Numbered from the stretch's first letter, positions 7,700 to 16,948 are shown. The stretch: 64,000 nt of DNA from UBA2589 sp965223235 (GCA_965223235.1 CBDCVV010000019.1:62001-126000), one strand, 5' to 3'. Made by a program: numbers and translations. Notes: generated by a model from the letters alone, not told the origin.

Positions 7700-8767
7700 T
7701 CAGCGACCTCCGAAAACCTCCGTCTCGGGGAAGGTTGCGGAAAACCCATACCAACGAGTGAATACCTGGAGTGGCCTTGCCCCGCCCAGGCGCGCGCCGT
7801 CCGCAGAGCGGAGCACGGCGTTCTCGACGTACGATCCGTCCGATAACCGAAGTCGGTCTCCGTCCCATTCGAACGAATCGGCCTCGGTGCGGAATGCCAT
7901 GAGAATAAAGTTCTCCGGATCGATCATGACGACGACCCGCTCTCCCGCGAAGTCGTCGATCAAGGCCCTCCCACTGGCGCGGATGACTTCCATCGGGTAG
8001 TAGCGCGCCTCTTCTCCGGCCCACAATCCGATTCCCAGGTCCATCTGAGGCCGCCGATCGTCGTCTTCGTCGATCGTCGATTGGAACATCCCGTTGAGGC
8101 GACCCATGATCCCGCGCATGAGTCCCCCGACCTTCATGTCGTCGTCGGACCGGATCGCTCGATCCGACAGGGTGATCCTCGCATCTGGGTGCTCGCGCAG
8201 CACCTGGGCAGCTGTGCTCTGCACCAGCCCCGCGACAGGCAGGGTTTCGCCGACGTCGGGCCCGTACACCGCCCGCCCCGTCATGTGATCCCAGAACGTC
8301 CCTGTGGTTTCGTCCTTCATCAGGAAGAGGCCGTCGTACAGACCCTGCTCCGCAAACCAGTACACGTCATCCCCGACCCTTGGCGTCATCCTGACGCCTG
8401 AGTTGCAGACCACTCAGAATGTGACCATCCACGGCTCACCAGCCATCTCACCCTGGGCGACGTGATGGTACGACATCTGACTGGTAACCAACGTCAGCGT
8501 CTCGCTTCCCGCCTGAAAGACGAGGAGGGGCGTGTCGTCCGCTATATCGCCATCACCGATCGCATCGCGCAACGGCGTCCACTCCGGATTCCGCAGCGGG
8601 ACGAAGTTGGGTTCGGCCCAAAAGAGGGCTCGTTCGGTGTCGAAGTCCTCAGCGACCGGCTGACCGGGCTCTGGATCTACCTCGGTGAACCGCTGAGCGG
8701 CGAGATCGGCGGCCATAGCCGAACTCAAGACACCGGCACACAAAGCCACAAAAGTCTTCTGCTTCAC
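7700..8767 (-). CDS. DUF3179 domain protein read through an in-frame TGA: putative selenoprotein
   Basis: Two open frames, 8414-8821 and 7700-8413, are in the same reading frame and are separated only by a TGA at 8416-8414. Read through, they give one 355-residue protein with a signal peptide (KQKTFVALCAGVLSSAMA) from a GTG at 8767, preceded by GGGAG. The DUF3179 landmarks span the TGA. SYHHVAQGEMAGEPWMVTF lies before it, and VVCNSGV, GTFWDHMTGRAVYG and VFTRWYGF lie after. The TGA is codon 118 and makes a UxxC motif with C121, at a site where the family is expected to have a Cys. A 6 bp hairpin begins 15 nt after it, in the window required for a bacterial SECIS. The protein is exported and its function is unknown. 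If TGA is not recoded, this is a pseudogene. Confidence 0.72.
8382..8398 (-). promoter_or_regulatory. Candidate bacterial SECIS hairpin in the DUF3179 gene
   Basis: On the minus strand, GGCGTC-AGGAT-GACGCC forms a perfect 6 bp stem with a 5-nt loop holding two G residues. The stem starts 15 nt and the loop 21 nt downstream of the TGA at 8416-8414. Published bacterial SECIS criteria are a loop 16-37 nt after UGA with a G among the first loop bases, which this meets. SelB binding itself cannot be judged from sequence. Confidence 0.6.
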
Positions 8768-8871
8768 CAGCCGCTCCCGTTCGGAGTTATCCTTGCCAGA
8801 GTAACGCGCGTCGACGACCAAAAGGTCCCGCGGAGCAGTGCACCGACCTCACCGCGAGCGCAATGGCTCGC

Positions 8872-9435
8872 CTATCCTTCGCTCCTCGCACAGAAGAAGC
8901 CTTCCGTCCGAGCATCCCGCACGCCGCTCCACCACACCCCGGTGAAGCCGTCTTCATACAGGCGTTGCACGGAGAGGACGGTATACGCAGCGTCGATCGG
9001 TGTGATGTCCGTGCGATTCGCGTCGGAGCCCAGGCGCAAGAGAATGCTCCACCCGTCCGCACCAGCTCCCTCCAAGACGAGGACGCCAGGCGCGTCGGGA
9101 TCGTCGCTCGAGATGTCACCGACCCGCTGAGCGCCGATCTCCGCGAGCTCCACTTCGAGTGTCCCGGCAAGCGGAGTTCCCCACTCCCCTTGTGCCTGCA
9201 TCTCAGCGGGGCGCTCGGAGAGGTGAAGGGGGCCTGAAACAACGCGGCCATCGTTACCTATCAGCTCCAGCGCGTAGCTGCCCTGGAAGCCGGTCATCGA
9301 TGTGCCTTCTTCGAGCATGACGGCGTCGAGTGAGCACGAGGCGGGGACCGGACCTGCGTTCGATCCTGCTCGTCCGGCGCAAGCGCCGACGAGGAGCCCG
9401 CAAGCCATGACCGCCACGACGCGCCCGGCCCTCAT
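8872..9435 (-). CDS. Predicted lipoprotein of unknown function, 187 aa
   Basis: The ATG at 9435 overlaps the stop of the upstream metalloprotease gene by 4 bp. The N-terminus is a lipoprotein signal (VVAVMACGLLVGACAG). The mature protein has two Cys residues, one early (PASCSLD) and one four residues from the end (FFCARSEG), which could pair. In between are beta-rich segments such as GSYALELIGNDGRVVSGPLHL and GTPLAGTLEVELAEIG. I recognise no family. Coupling to the secreted protease suggests it is part of the same exported set. Confidence 0.7.
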   Translation of the reverse strand: MRAGRVVAVMACGLLVGACAGRAGSNAGPVPASCSLDAVMLEEGTSMTGFQGSYALELIGNDGRVVSGPLHLSERPAEMQAQGEWGTPLAGTLEVELAEIGAQRVGDISSDDPDAPGVLVLEGAGADGWSILLRLGSDANRTDITPIDAAYTVLSVQRLYEDGFTGVWWSGVRDARTEGFFCARSEG

Positions 9436-11619
9436 CGGAGGATCCCCACGACACGACCCTTCTCATCGATCCGCAGGAAGGGGCCACGGAATGCATCCCC
9501 TCGAAGGTCTACGACTCCGGGTGGGAGTGGTCCGTCCAACACGATGGCCGGCATGGGCGATACGGGGGTCACACCGCTGTACGAGTCAGCGGCCGACTTA
9601 TCGACCCCGTATCCGAGGTCAGCCATCGACTCGACCGTGATCTCCGAGAGCGGGTTGATCTGTCCGCCATTCAAGAAGGGGGTCATCAGCTCGAGTTCCA
9701 TCACGGACTCGCGCCAGTGGGAATCCCCGGAACCCTGAGCCGAGTTGTTCTCGACCGGGACTTTGTTGCTCGCGTATGCCGTGCCGCCATTGTCGTCGAA
9801 GGCGACGATCGCTCGGGGGCGGAGAAGTGCGTGTCCTGCCCGGGGATGATGTTCCCATTCCCGTCGAGAGAGGGAAGCTCGAGGAAGTCCTTGAAACCCG
9901 ACGCCCAGAGCGTGCCGAGGCCTAGCACATGGCCCATCTCATGAAGAATCACATCGAAGAGTTGCCCGTTGTTCTCGAGAACCGTGAGGTCGGCCTCGTC
10001 GAACTGCATCTGCCCGTAGATCGGTAGGTCGCCCACGGTGCGGACGCTGCAAGGGCCGGCTTGGCCCAGCGTGCCACCGGGACCGTCGATGGCCACGATG
10101 CGCACGAAGATCCGGATGTCGTCCACGACATCGCTGATCGTCGGTTGGCTGGGGACACACCAGGACGGCACCTGAGTCGGGTTCCCCGAAAAGTCGATGT
10201 CGAAGATGTCGGCCACGATAAGCTCACCCCAACGAGCAGCCGCCGTGGTGAACGCGTCGTTCTGTGTCTGCGTACCGCTGTCGATGAACTCGACCTCGAT
10301 GTCGAACGACTCGAGATCGTTGCCGAGCTGCACATTGAGCGTCGCGCCGGACACGGCAGCGAAGGAGTGGACGAGCACGTGGTACCGTCCGCCACCGGGG
10401 AAGGGAATCTGACAACTCTCGTTGTTGTCAGGCCCGAAGCTCAAACAATCGTCGTACCCGTCACGGGTCGAAGGACGCACCCCGTCGGACACGTAGAGAT
10501 CCGCATCACCAGATCCGCCCGTGATCGTGAAGGTGGCCGCAGAGTCTGGTCCGGCGGGGATGTCGACGACGAAAAGGAGTTCTTCATCGGTCGCGCCCGC
10601 GATCGCAGCGTTGGCTCCTACTGCGAGCGCGGCCTGGGACACGACGAAGACGCTGCGACCGCCTTCGTTGTTGTCCTCGAAGATCTCTGTAATCGCATCA
10701 TCCGCGTCGGCAACCACGGTTAGGTCCTGCGTACCGGCTGCCAGCGGCCCAATTGTGATCTCGACGCTCACGGTGTCCGCCGCGTCGAGCGAGGCGAGGT
10801 CCGCCGTACCGACCTCTACCCCTCCAGCCAACACCGCGACCCGATAAGCGCCGGACGCGAGGTCCCCGTCGTTGAAGATCGAAGTTTGGACCGTCAGGGT
10901 CTCCTGTGTCGACGGGTCCAGGCGGGACAGAAGAGGCGGACCGGGAATCACCAAGTCGGCGGTCGGGAAGAGCGGTCGACCGATCGCGGTGACTTCTGCC
11001 GACGCTACACCGGGAATCGAGGCATTCAACGTTTGCGTCCCTAAGCCCGAGCCTAGCGTCCACTCGGTGGACAGCTGCCCGGTGGCATCGGTCGTACCTG
11101 AAGCCACACTCACCGAGCCGTGAGTCGGATCGGGGGCGAACTCGATCGTCTCCCCAGCCACTCCGCTCCCCCGGCATCGCGCGCCTCGGCCACAATCGGC
11201 GTGGCGAGCGTCGAGTCGATCTTGGCCTCTTGGCCGAGGCCCGAGACAATCGCCACGTTTGTCGCGATCTGAGCCACGGTCACCGACGCAGTGGCCTGTA
11301 GTCCAGAGCTCGAGACGCTGAGCGTTGCGCTCCCGTTTCCAGTCGCCGTCAAAACGCCGTTGCCGTCCACGGTCGCGACACCGGTGTCGTCCACCGACCA
11401 GGTGATCGTTTGTCCCGAAAGTGACTCCCCGTTCTGGTCGCGAACGGTCACACCCACAGGGGCGGTCTGCCCCAAGAACGCCATCTCGAACGAGGTTCCG
11501 GAGAGCTCGATCGAGGTAGGCGTAGGTGTCTCGACCGGGGTACCGGACTGACAGGCAGTGAGTGCAACGAGAAGGGCGAGGCGGGTCGCTCTACCACGCA
11601 TTGGCGTCATCGAGGGCAT
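9432..11619 (-). pseudogene. Secreted multidomain leishmanolysin-like metalloprotease, broken by two -1 frameshifts
   Basis: Three consecutive frames together encode one protein of about 730 residues. A lipoprotein signal ending LLVALTACQSG is followed by a BIG2-type Ig-like domain (SIELSGTSF to ASVTV). Next come a second Ig-like segment, a CARDB domain (around LTVQTSIFNDGDLASG), a PPC-like domain (GDADLYVSDG, YHVLVHSF) and a zinc protease domain with HEMGHVLGLG (plus-strand 9914-9943). The frame changes near 11165 (ARDAGGA to VAGETIEF) and near 9812 (HFSAPE to the frame giving AFDDNGGTAYASNK). Each change is explained by one missing G. The C-terminal part resumes as ELELMTPFLNGGQINPLSE. It is either a recent pseudogene or contains two assembly errors; the conserved reading frame on both sides favours recent loss or error. 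Confidence 0.75.
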
Positions 11620-11787
11620 CGGCACAGGGGATGGGTTCGAACAGACGGGTATGTCCGAGTCTTCATACGTTACTCGGTGGGAGGGGTCGCTGCCCACCTT
11701 CTTTCACACAAACAGACGTGCGAAGGATCCGAAGCGGCACACGGGGCGCGTCTTGCCGGGGCGACTCCGACGCATCACGGTACGGCC

Positions 11788-13146
11788 ATGAACCCACACA
11801 CGCTCCGTCCGATCCCGCGCGCACCACTCGTCCTGTTCGCCGCTGCCACGGTGTTCGCCGCTTGTGCGGTCGAGCCTCCACCCAACCAGGTGACCGCGCC
11901 ACCCTTCCCCGATGATGCCTCCCTATGGCCCTCGATTCGAGCGGAGCGGATCCAAACCCTCTTGGGCCCTGCCATGGCCCGGGCAGACGTCGACGCATGG
12001 GTCGTGCTGGCGCGTGAGAACGCGAACGACCCGATCGCGGCCCACATCGGAGCCGAGAACGCCGGAGGTCTGGCCGCCTTCATGTTCTTCATCGACGACG
12101 CGGGGACCTTGGAGTCTCTGGCGATCTCCCCCGAGACCGAATCCACCGCGCTCGCTGAAGTCACCCCTCTCGACTCGGTGCGAGCGACCCCCCGAGGCAT
12201 GAGCATGTACGCAGCGGTCGCCGAGGAGCTCGCCGCTCGCGACCCGGATCGCATCGCAGTGAACAGTAGCTCTCGGAACATCGCGGATGGCCTCTCCTGG
12301 ACCCAGCGCGAGGCTCTCGAGCGTGCCTTGGGGCCCGACCTCTCTGGTCGCCTCGTTTCGAGCGCCGACGTCGTCGTCGAATGGCTCTCGGTGAAGCTCC
12401 CTCGTGAGGTCGATATCATGCGGCGAGCGGCCGAGCTCACGGAGCAGCTCGAGCTGGAGGCGTACGAGCAAATCGTGCCCGGGGAAACGACCGATGCAGA
12501 CGTCGCCCGCTTCCTCAAGCGACGGATGGCCGAGCTCGGGGTCGGCGATGGATGGGCGCCCGACCAGAACCCGAATGTGAACTCAGGCCCGGATCGCGGC
12601 CACTCACACTCCACGGAGAAGGTGATCCAGAGGGGCGATGTCATTCAGACCGACTTCGGTATCCGTGTCCATGACATGTGGGTTACCGACATCCAGCGTT
12701 TCGCCTACGTCCTGAGGGATGGTGAGTCCGAGGCTCCTCCGGAGATGCAGGCAAGGTGGGAGCACGCACGGGAAGGGAGTCGTGCTGCTATGGCGGTCAT
12801 GGCTCCCGGAGCGCGAGGGTGGGACGTAGATCTGGCGCAAAGAGAGGTGCTCGAGCGCCACGGCTCCATCCCGATCATCTGGAGCACGGGCCACCCCGTC
12901 GGCTACTGGGCCCATGACGTCGGTCCTCGACTCGGTGGCGCCGCCAACGGCGCTCCGCCCGCGGGAGACGCGGCTCGGGAGCTTCGTCCTGGTCACACCT
13001 TCGCCTTTGACGGCTTCTTCGGGTGGGAACGTGACGATGGATCGACCAAGACGATCTCGGTCGAAGAGATGGTCGTGATTACGGAGACGGGCGCGGAATG
13101 GTTGATCCCACCTCAAGAGGAGTGGGTGCTCGTGGGCGGCGCGTAG
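11788..13146 (+). CDS. M24 family metallopeptidase (Xaa-Pro aminopeptidase-like) lipoprotein
   Basis: A 452-residue protein from the ATG at 11788, with a lipoprotein signal (LVLFAAATVFAACAVE). The N-terminal half is a creatinase-type domain. The C-terminal half is a pita-bread M24 domain starting near residue 210 (EVDIMRRAAELTEQ). Metal ligands are visible: Asp in IQTDFGIRV, Asp in WVTDIQR, His in STGHPVGYWAHD, and Glu in SVEEMV. The usual Glu of the IEPG motif appears as Asp in FAFDGFFGW, a conservative but unusual change. It probably removes N-terminal residues ahead of proline from peptides outside the cytoplasm. The next gene starts 11 bp after its stop. Confidence 0.88.
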   Translation: MNPHTLRPIPRAPLVLFAAATVFAACAVEPPPNQVTAPPFPDDASLWPSIRAERIQTLLGPAMARADVDAWVVLARENANDPIAAHIGAENAGGLAAFMFFIDDAGTLESLAISPETESTALAEVTPLDSVRATPRGMSMYAAVAEELAARDPDRIAVNSSSRNIADGLSWTQREALERALGPDLSGRLVSSADVVVEWLSVKLPREVDIMRRAAELTEQLELEAYEQIVPGETTDADVARFLKRRMAELGVGDGWAPDQNPNVNSGPDRGHSHSTEKVIQRGDVIQTDFGIRVHDMWVTDIQRFAYVLRDGESEAPPEMQARWEHAREGSRAAMAVMAPGARGWDVDLAQREVLERHGSIPIIWSTGHPVGYWAHDVGPRLGGAANGAPPAGDAARELRPGHTFAFDGFFGWERDDGSTKTISVEEMVVITETGAEWLIPPQEEWVLVGGA

Positions 13147-13157
13147 CTGGACCGCTT

Positions 13158-14324
13158 GTGGCTTCTCACTACCGAACCGACTCGGTCGGATGGGCCGTAT
13201 TGTTTTCGGTGGCGGTAGGGGTGTCGTCCGGGTGCTCGGACTCCGAGCCACCTGGTCGGCATACGCAGTCCGGTCCGACCATCGATAGCGAGCCCGCTTG
13301 GAGCATTGGGGGTCAGGAAGGGGACCTACCTCACGAATTCGGGAGGATCTCCGACGCCGTCCTTCTATCAGATGGCCGTGTCGTGGTGCTCGATGGACTG
13401 ACGTCCGAGGTCTTCGTGTACTCGAGCGACGGTCGCGTCGACGTGTGGGGACGGAGGGGGGCGGGCCCCGGCGAGTTCCAAGCTCCAGAGCGTGTCGTGG
13501 CCGATGGAAGCAGGGTTCGCGTGTGGGACGCGGCCGCATGGCGGGAGTCGTCCTTCTCGTTGGAAGGGACTCTGCTCTCCGTCCGCACGATCGACCCGGT
13601 TGCGCTGAGCGAATCACTCCTCACTCCACCGTTGTGGGCCGCAGAGGTGACCCCCGTGGCCGGCGGGCGATACAAATTGGTCGCGAGAGAAAAGAGCAAA
13701 GAGGTCGAACGTGGAGAGAGGAGCCGGCCAACCGAGGTCGTGCTCCTACTCGATGAAGAGCTCAAGGTCACAGCAGAGTCCGGAGAGCTCGCGGGCCGAG
13801 AGCACGCTGCGGTGTCGGCTCCGTGGGGCACGACGACGTTACCCCTGCCCTTCGGTGCCGCCACCCTTACCGCCGCGAGTGCGGCCGGGGAACTCTGCAC
13901 GTCGGATCAGGCCTCGGTGGAGCTGACGTGCTACCTCGATTCGGGAGCGGTCGAGTCTCACTGGGAAATGGCACGTCCGCGGGTGAACCACCAAGCGGCC
14001 GAGTACCTCCTATGGGTCGACTCGATCGAAGGCCTTTACGGCTCGAAAGTGAATTCCGCCGACCTCGATCGGATGATCTCCTCAGTCGAGCTCCCCGTCC
14101 GTCGGCCAGCGTACTCGTCCCTTCACATCGACCCAACTGGAGCGCGCTGGCTCCGACGGTCCGCCGAACCGGTCTTCGATCTGGTATCTAGGGACGGAGT
14201 CCGACTCGGTGCGGTCAGCTCACCTCCGGGCCGGACGGTCGACTTAGGGGAAGAGTACGCGCTATTCGTGAGCCAAGATGCCCTCGGCGTGGACCGCCTG
14301 AGCGTCTACTCGATCGTACGCTAA
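13158..14324 (+). CDS. Lipoprotein with NHL/6-bladed beta-propeller-like repeats
   Basis: The frame is open from 13098, but the GTG at 13158 sits just after the preceding stop and gives a 388-residue protein. It has a lipoprotein signal (AVLFSVAVGVSSGCSDS). The mature region opens with ISDAVLLSDGRVVVLDGLTSE, FVYSSDGRVDVWGRRGAGPG EFQ and VVADGSRVRVWDAAA. These are blade-like repeats typical of '6-bladed beta-propeller' proteins that are abundant in Gemmatimonadota and Bacteroidota. The C-terminal part again reads HIDPTGARWLRRS and VFDLVSRDG. No catalytic motif is seen. It is probably surface or periplasmic, and its role is unknown. Confidence 0.7.
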   Translation: MASHYRTDSVGWAVLFSVAVGVSSGCSDSEPPGRHTQSGPTIDSEPAWSIGGQEGDLPHEFGRISDAVLLSDGRVVVLDGLTSEVFVYSSDGRVDVWGRRGAGPGEFQAPERVVADGSRVRVWDAAAWRESSFSLEGTLLSVRTIDPVALSESLLTPPLWAAEVTPVAGGRYKLVAREKSKEVERGERSRPTEVVLLLDEELKVTAESGELAGREHAAVSAPWGTTTLPLPFGAATLTAASAAGELCTSDQASVELTCYLDSGAVESHWEMARPRVNHQAAEYLLWVDSIEGLYGSKVNSADLDRMISSVELPVRRPAYSSLHIDPTGARWLRRSAEPVFDLVSRDGVRLGAVSSPPGRTVDLGEEYALFVSQDALGVDRLSVYSIVR

Positions 14325-14335
14325 ATAGCGTACGA
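14314..14335. terminator. Inverted repeat overlapping a stop codon between convergent genes
   Basis: TCGTACGCTA and TAGCGTACGA form a perfect 10 bp stem with an AA loop. The stem covers the TAA stop of the propeller gene and lies 20 bp from the end of the convergent CcmH-like gene. No U-tract follows on either strand, so termination in both directions is plausible but unproven. Confidence 0.4.
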
Positions 14336-14355
14336 GAAATAGGGTGCGAGCCGCT

Positions 14356-14910
14356 CTACCAGTCGGGCCCTTCTTCCTGGTCGAGCTTCGTCATCGCCCG
14401 CCGCAGCCTGTCTTCATCTTCGGTCGAAAGCTGCGTTACGGGGGCGGTCGCGCTGACCGTCTCCCGGCCACGCACGAGTAGGCCCACCAACATGCCTGCC
14501 GTCACGATAGCGACCGCGGGAAGGAAGTAGCCGAGCAAGTTGAAGCCTTCCGGCGGTGGAAGCATCAAGACCTCGGTCCCGAAGTCGCTGACGAAGCTCG
14601 CCTGAATTGCCTCGACCGACTCTCCTGCCTCCAGCGACTCCATGATGCGCCGGCTCCACACGGGCGATTCTCCACACTGCATGGAGAATTGGCACATGTG
14701 GAGATCGAGGCCACAGCTGCACTGACACTTCAGCGACGTCTCTAGGATCATCAGCTTGTCACCGAGGTCTCCCTCGTGGACGTGAGCGGCAACGTCCACC
14801 GTCGGATCGTACCCGGAATGCGTGGGCCCTGTCGCCTGTGCTGCGGCCGGGGCCGCGTAGAATGCAATGGCTATGAGCACCAGCCCGATCATCGTCTGCA
14901 CACGCCTCAT
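14356..14910 (-). CDS. CcmH/CycL-like cytochrome c maturation protein with altered Cys motif
   Basis: A 184-residue protein from the ATG at 14910 (GAGGAGA ahead), with a signal peptide (MIGLVLIAIAFYAAPAAAQA). Its body follows CcmH: SRRIMESLEAGESVEAIQ, FVSDFGTEVLMLPPPEGFNLL, then a membrane helix LPAVAIVTAGMLVGLLVRGR. CcmH normally carries a single LRCxxCQ motif for reducing apocytochrome c. Here the site reads KCQCSCGLDLHMC with a further Cys in SMQCG, giving more cysteines than usual. It acts on the periplasmic side of the inner membrane. No other ccm gene is in the window, so it is an orphan here. Confidence 0.75.
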   Translation of the reverse strand: MRRVQTMIGLVLIAIAFYAAPAAAQATGPTHSGYDPTVDVAAHVHEGDLGDKLMILETSLKCQCSCGLDLHMCQFSMQCGESPVWSRRIMESLEAGESVEAIQASFVSDFGTEVLMLPPPEGFNLLGYFLPAVAIVTAGMLVGLLVRGRETVSATAPVTQLSTEDEDRLRRAMTKLDQEEGPDW

Positions 14911-15021
14911 GACTCTCCTCGCTCCATCGCTCGACGCCCTCTGGCACGAACCAAGTTGGTCGCGCCCGCTCGCTTCGTCATCCGTATAAACCCGCACGCG
15001 CCTCTCTCGGATCCCCCACCC

Positions 15022-16767
15022 CTATCGCCCTGGACCCCGGGCTCCGGAGTCGCCGCTCCGTGGATCGGGAGCCCCAAGAGCCTCGCCCGTGCGAGCGTCG
15101 TACCCCACGGAGTTTGCCGATCCCTGACGCCCACCCACCTGCACGGTGTGACCCATGGCTTCGAGCGTCGCAACGGTCTCGGCGGAGACGCCGTCTGCCT
15201 CGATCCGGATGCGGTCGGGGAGCCACTGGTGGTGCAGGCGCGGAGCGTTCACCGCCTCTTGGATGTTCATGCCGAAGTCGACGACATTGAGGATCAACTG
15301 CAACGTGGTGTTGATGATTGTCCGGCCTCCCGGAGATCCGACGACGGCGACCAGCTCCCCATCCTTCGCCAAGATGCTCGGGGTCATCGATGAGAGCATG
15401 CGCTGCTGGGGCCGAGCCAAGTTCGGTGTGGTACCGATCAGACCGCTCGCGTTGGTGAGCCCCGGCCCGGCGTTGAAGTCCCCCATCTCGTTGTTCAGGA
15501 GGAAGCCGGCACCCGGGACAACGATCCCGGACCCGTACCCGAACTCGAGCGTGTACGTCACCGAAACCGCCATCCCGTCCGCGTCGACCACGGAGTAGTG
15601 CGTCGTCTCCGGACTCTCGTACCCCGTTTCCACATCGGAGGGGTGCGATACGGATGCCCGCTCGGAGTCGAGGTTCCGACTCAACCAACGCGCGTGCTCT
15701 TTGCTCGTTAGCCGCTGGACCGGCACGTCGGCGAAGTCGGCATCCGCAAGGAACTCGGCCCGGTCGCGATACGCCCGCCTCATCGCTTCGGCGAGGTGGT
15801 GCACATACTCCGCAGAGTTATGGCCCATTCCCGCCAGGTCGTACGCTTCCAAGATGTTGAGCATCGTGACCACCGCGACGCCACCCGAGCTTGGTGGAGG
15901 CATGGAGATGACGTCGTAGCCGCGGTACGTCCCTTTCACCGGCGCACGTTCGCGAGCTTCGTACTGGTCGAGATCGTCTTCCGTGATGATTCCTCCTCCA
16001 CGTTGCATCTCGGCAACGAGAAGGCGGGCCGTTTCACCCTGATAGAAGCCGTCTCGACCCTCGTCACGGATACGCTCGAGTGAGCGGGCCAAATCGGGCT
16101 GCCGAAGGGTCTCACCTTCGCCGTACGGCGTCCCATTGCGAGAGAAGGCCGCCACGGTCGCGTCGTACCTGCTCCCCCGACCCGTCACGAAGCTCCCGAT
16201 GGAGCGGGCGAGCGTGGGGCTCAACTCGAAGCCGTCTGCCGCAAGGTCGACGGATGGCTCCACCAACTCTCTCCACGAGGCCTGGCCATAGAGCTTGTGG
16301 GCCTTCTCGAAGCCGGCCACGGTGCCGGGCACGCCGACGGCCATATGACTCATGTGATGTCGCTCAGCCGAATACTCGCCGTTCTCGTCCAACCACATCT
16401 CCGGATGCGCCGCCAGAGGCGCCCGCTCGCGGAAGTCTATGGAAGTCGTCTGCCCATTCGGGAACCGGATGACCATGAAACCGCCACCGCCGATGTTCCC
16501 CGCCGTCGGGTGTGTCACGGCCAGTGCAAAACCGGTTGCGATCGCCGCGTCTACGGCGTTGCCCCCGGAGGCCAACACATCTGCACCCACTTGGCTCGCG
16601 ATCCACTGTTGGGACGAAACCATCCCACCACTGGCGCGAACAGGGTGGGCCGCCTGGGCCTCGAGCTCTAGGGCGGTCGACGCAAGGGACACAAAGCCGA
16701 GCGCGAACGTGAGCGGCACGAGCAATTGGCGAGCGCGGAGCAAACAATAGGGCATGGGAGGGCGCAT
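15022..16767 (-). CDS. ggt: Gamma-glutamyltransferase
   Basis: A 581-residue exported proenzyme of the Ntn-hydrolase family. The ATG at 16767 gives a signal peptide (LLVPLTFALGFVSLAS). The large-subunit start reads GGMVSSQQWIASQVGADVL, then GGNAVDAAIATGFALAVTHP and GGGGFMVIR. The autoprocessing and catalytic Thr is Thr389 in PETTHYSVVDADG. The small subunit carries the substrate-binding MLSSMTPSIL and GSPGGRTIINT motifs. It hydrolyses or transfers the gamma-glutamyl group of glutathione in the periplasm. The 181 bp gap to the divergent TRAP binding-protein gene must hold both promoters. Confidence 0.95.
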   Translation of the reverse strand: MRPPMPYCLLRARQLLVPLTFALGFVSLASTALELEAQAAHPVRASGGMVSSQQWIASQVGADVLASGGNAVDAAIATGFALAVTHPTAGNIGGGGFMVIRFPNGQTTSIDFRERAPLAAHPEMWLDENGEYSAERHHMSHMAVGVPGTVAGFEKAHKLYGQASWRELVEPSVDLAADGFELSPTLARSIGSFVTGRGSRYDATVAAFSRNGTPYGEGETLRQPDLARSLERIRDEGRDGFYQGETARLLVAEMQRGGGIITEDDLDQYEARERAPVKGTYRGYDVISMPPPSSGGVAVVTMLNILEAYDLAGMGHNSAEYVHHLAEAMRRAYRDRAEFLADADFADVPVQRLTSKEHARWLSRNLDSERASVSHPSDVETGYESPETTHYSVVDADGMAVSVTYTLEFGYGSGIVVPGAGFLLNNEMGDFNAGPGLTNASGLIGTTPNLARPQQRMLSSMTPSILAKDGELVAVVGSPGGRTIINTTLQLILNVVDFGMNIQEAVNAPRLHHQWLPDRIRIEADGVSAETVATLEAMGHTVQVGGRQGSANSVGYDARTGEALGAPDPRSGDSGARGPGR

Positions 16768-16948
16768 GTGGGTCTCTGAAAAGCGGGTACGACCGTACGA
16801 CCCCAAGATCCCTACCCACCCCTCCTCGCGCCAGCGCAGCGGACGATTGCCGGAAGTCCGCGCGTGCGTTACTACATTCGCCCTTCGGTCCCCGCACAGC
16901 GGGGCCGGTTGAGCATCCACCCAGAGCGACTACACCGAGGCGCGAAAT

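Noticed and set aside
9800..11180. Programmed -1 ribosomal frameshifting in the metalloprotease gene
   Set aside because: Neither shift site has a slippery heptamer in the zero frame, and two events in one gene are unlikely; mutation or assembly error explains them better.
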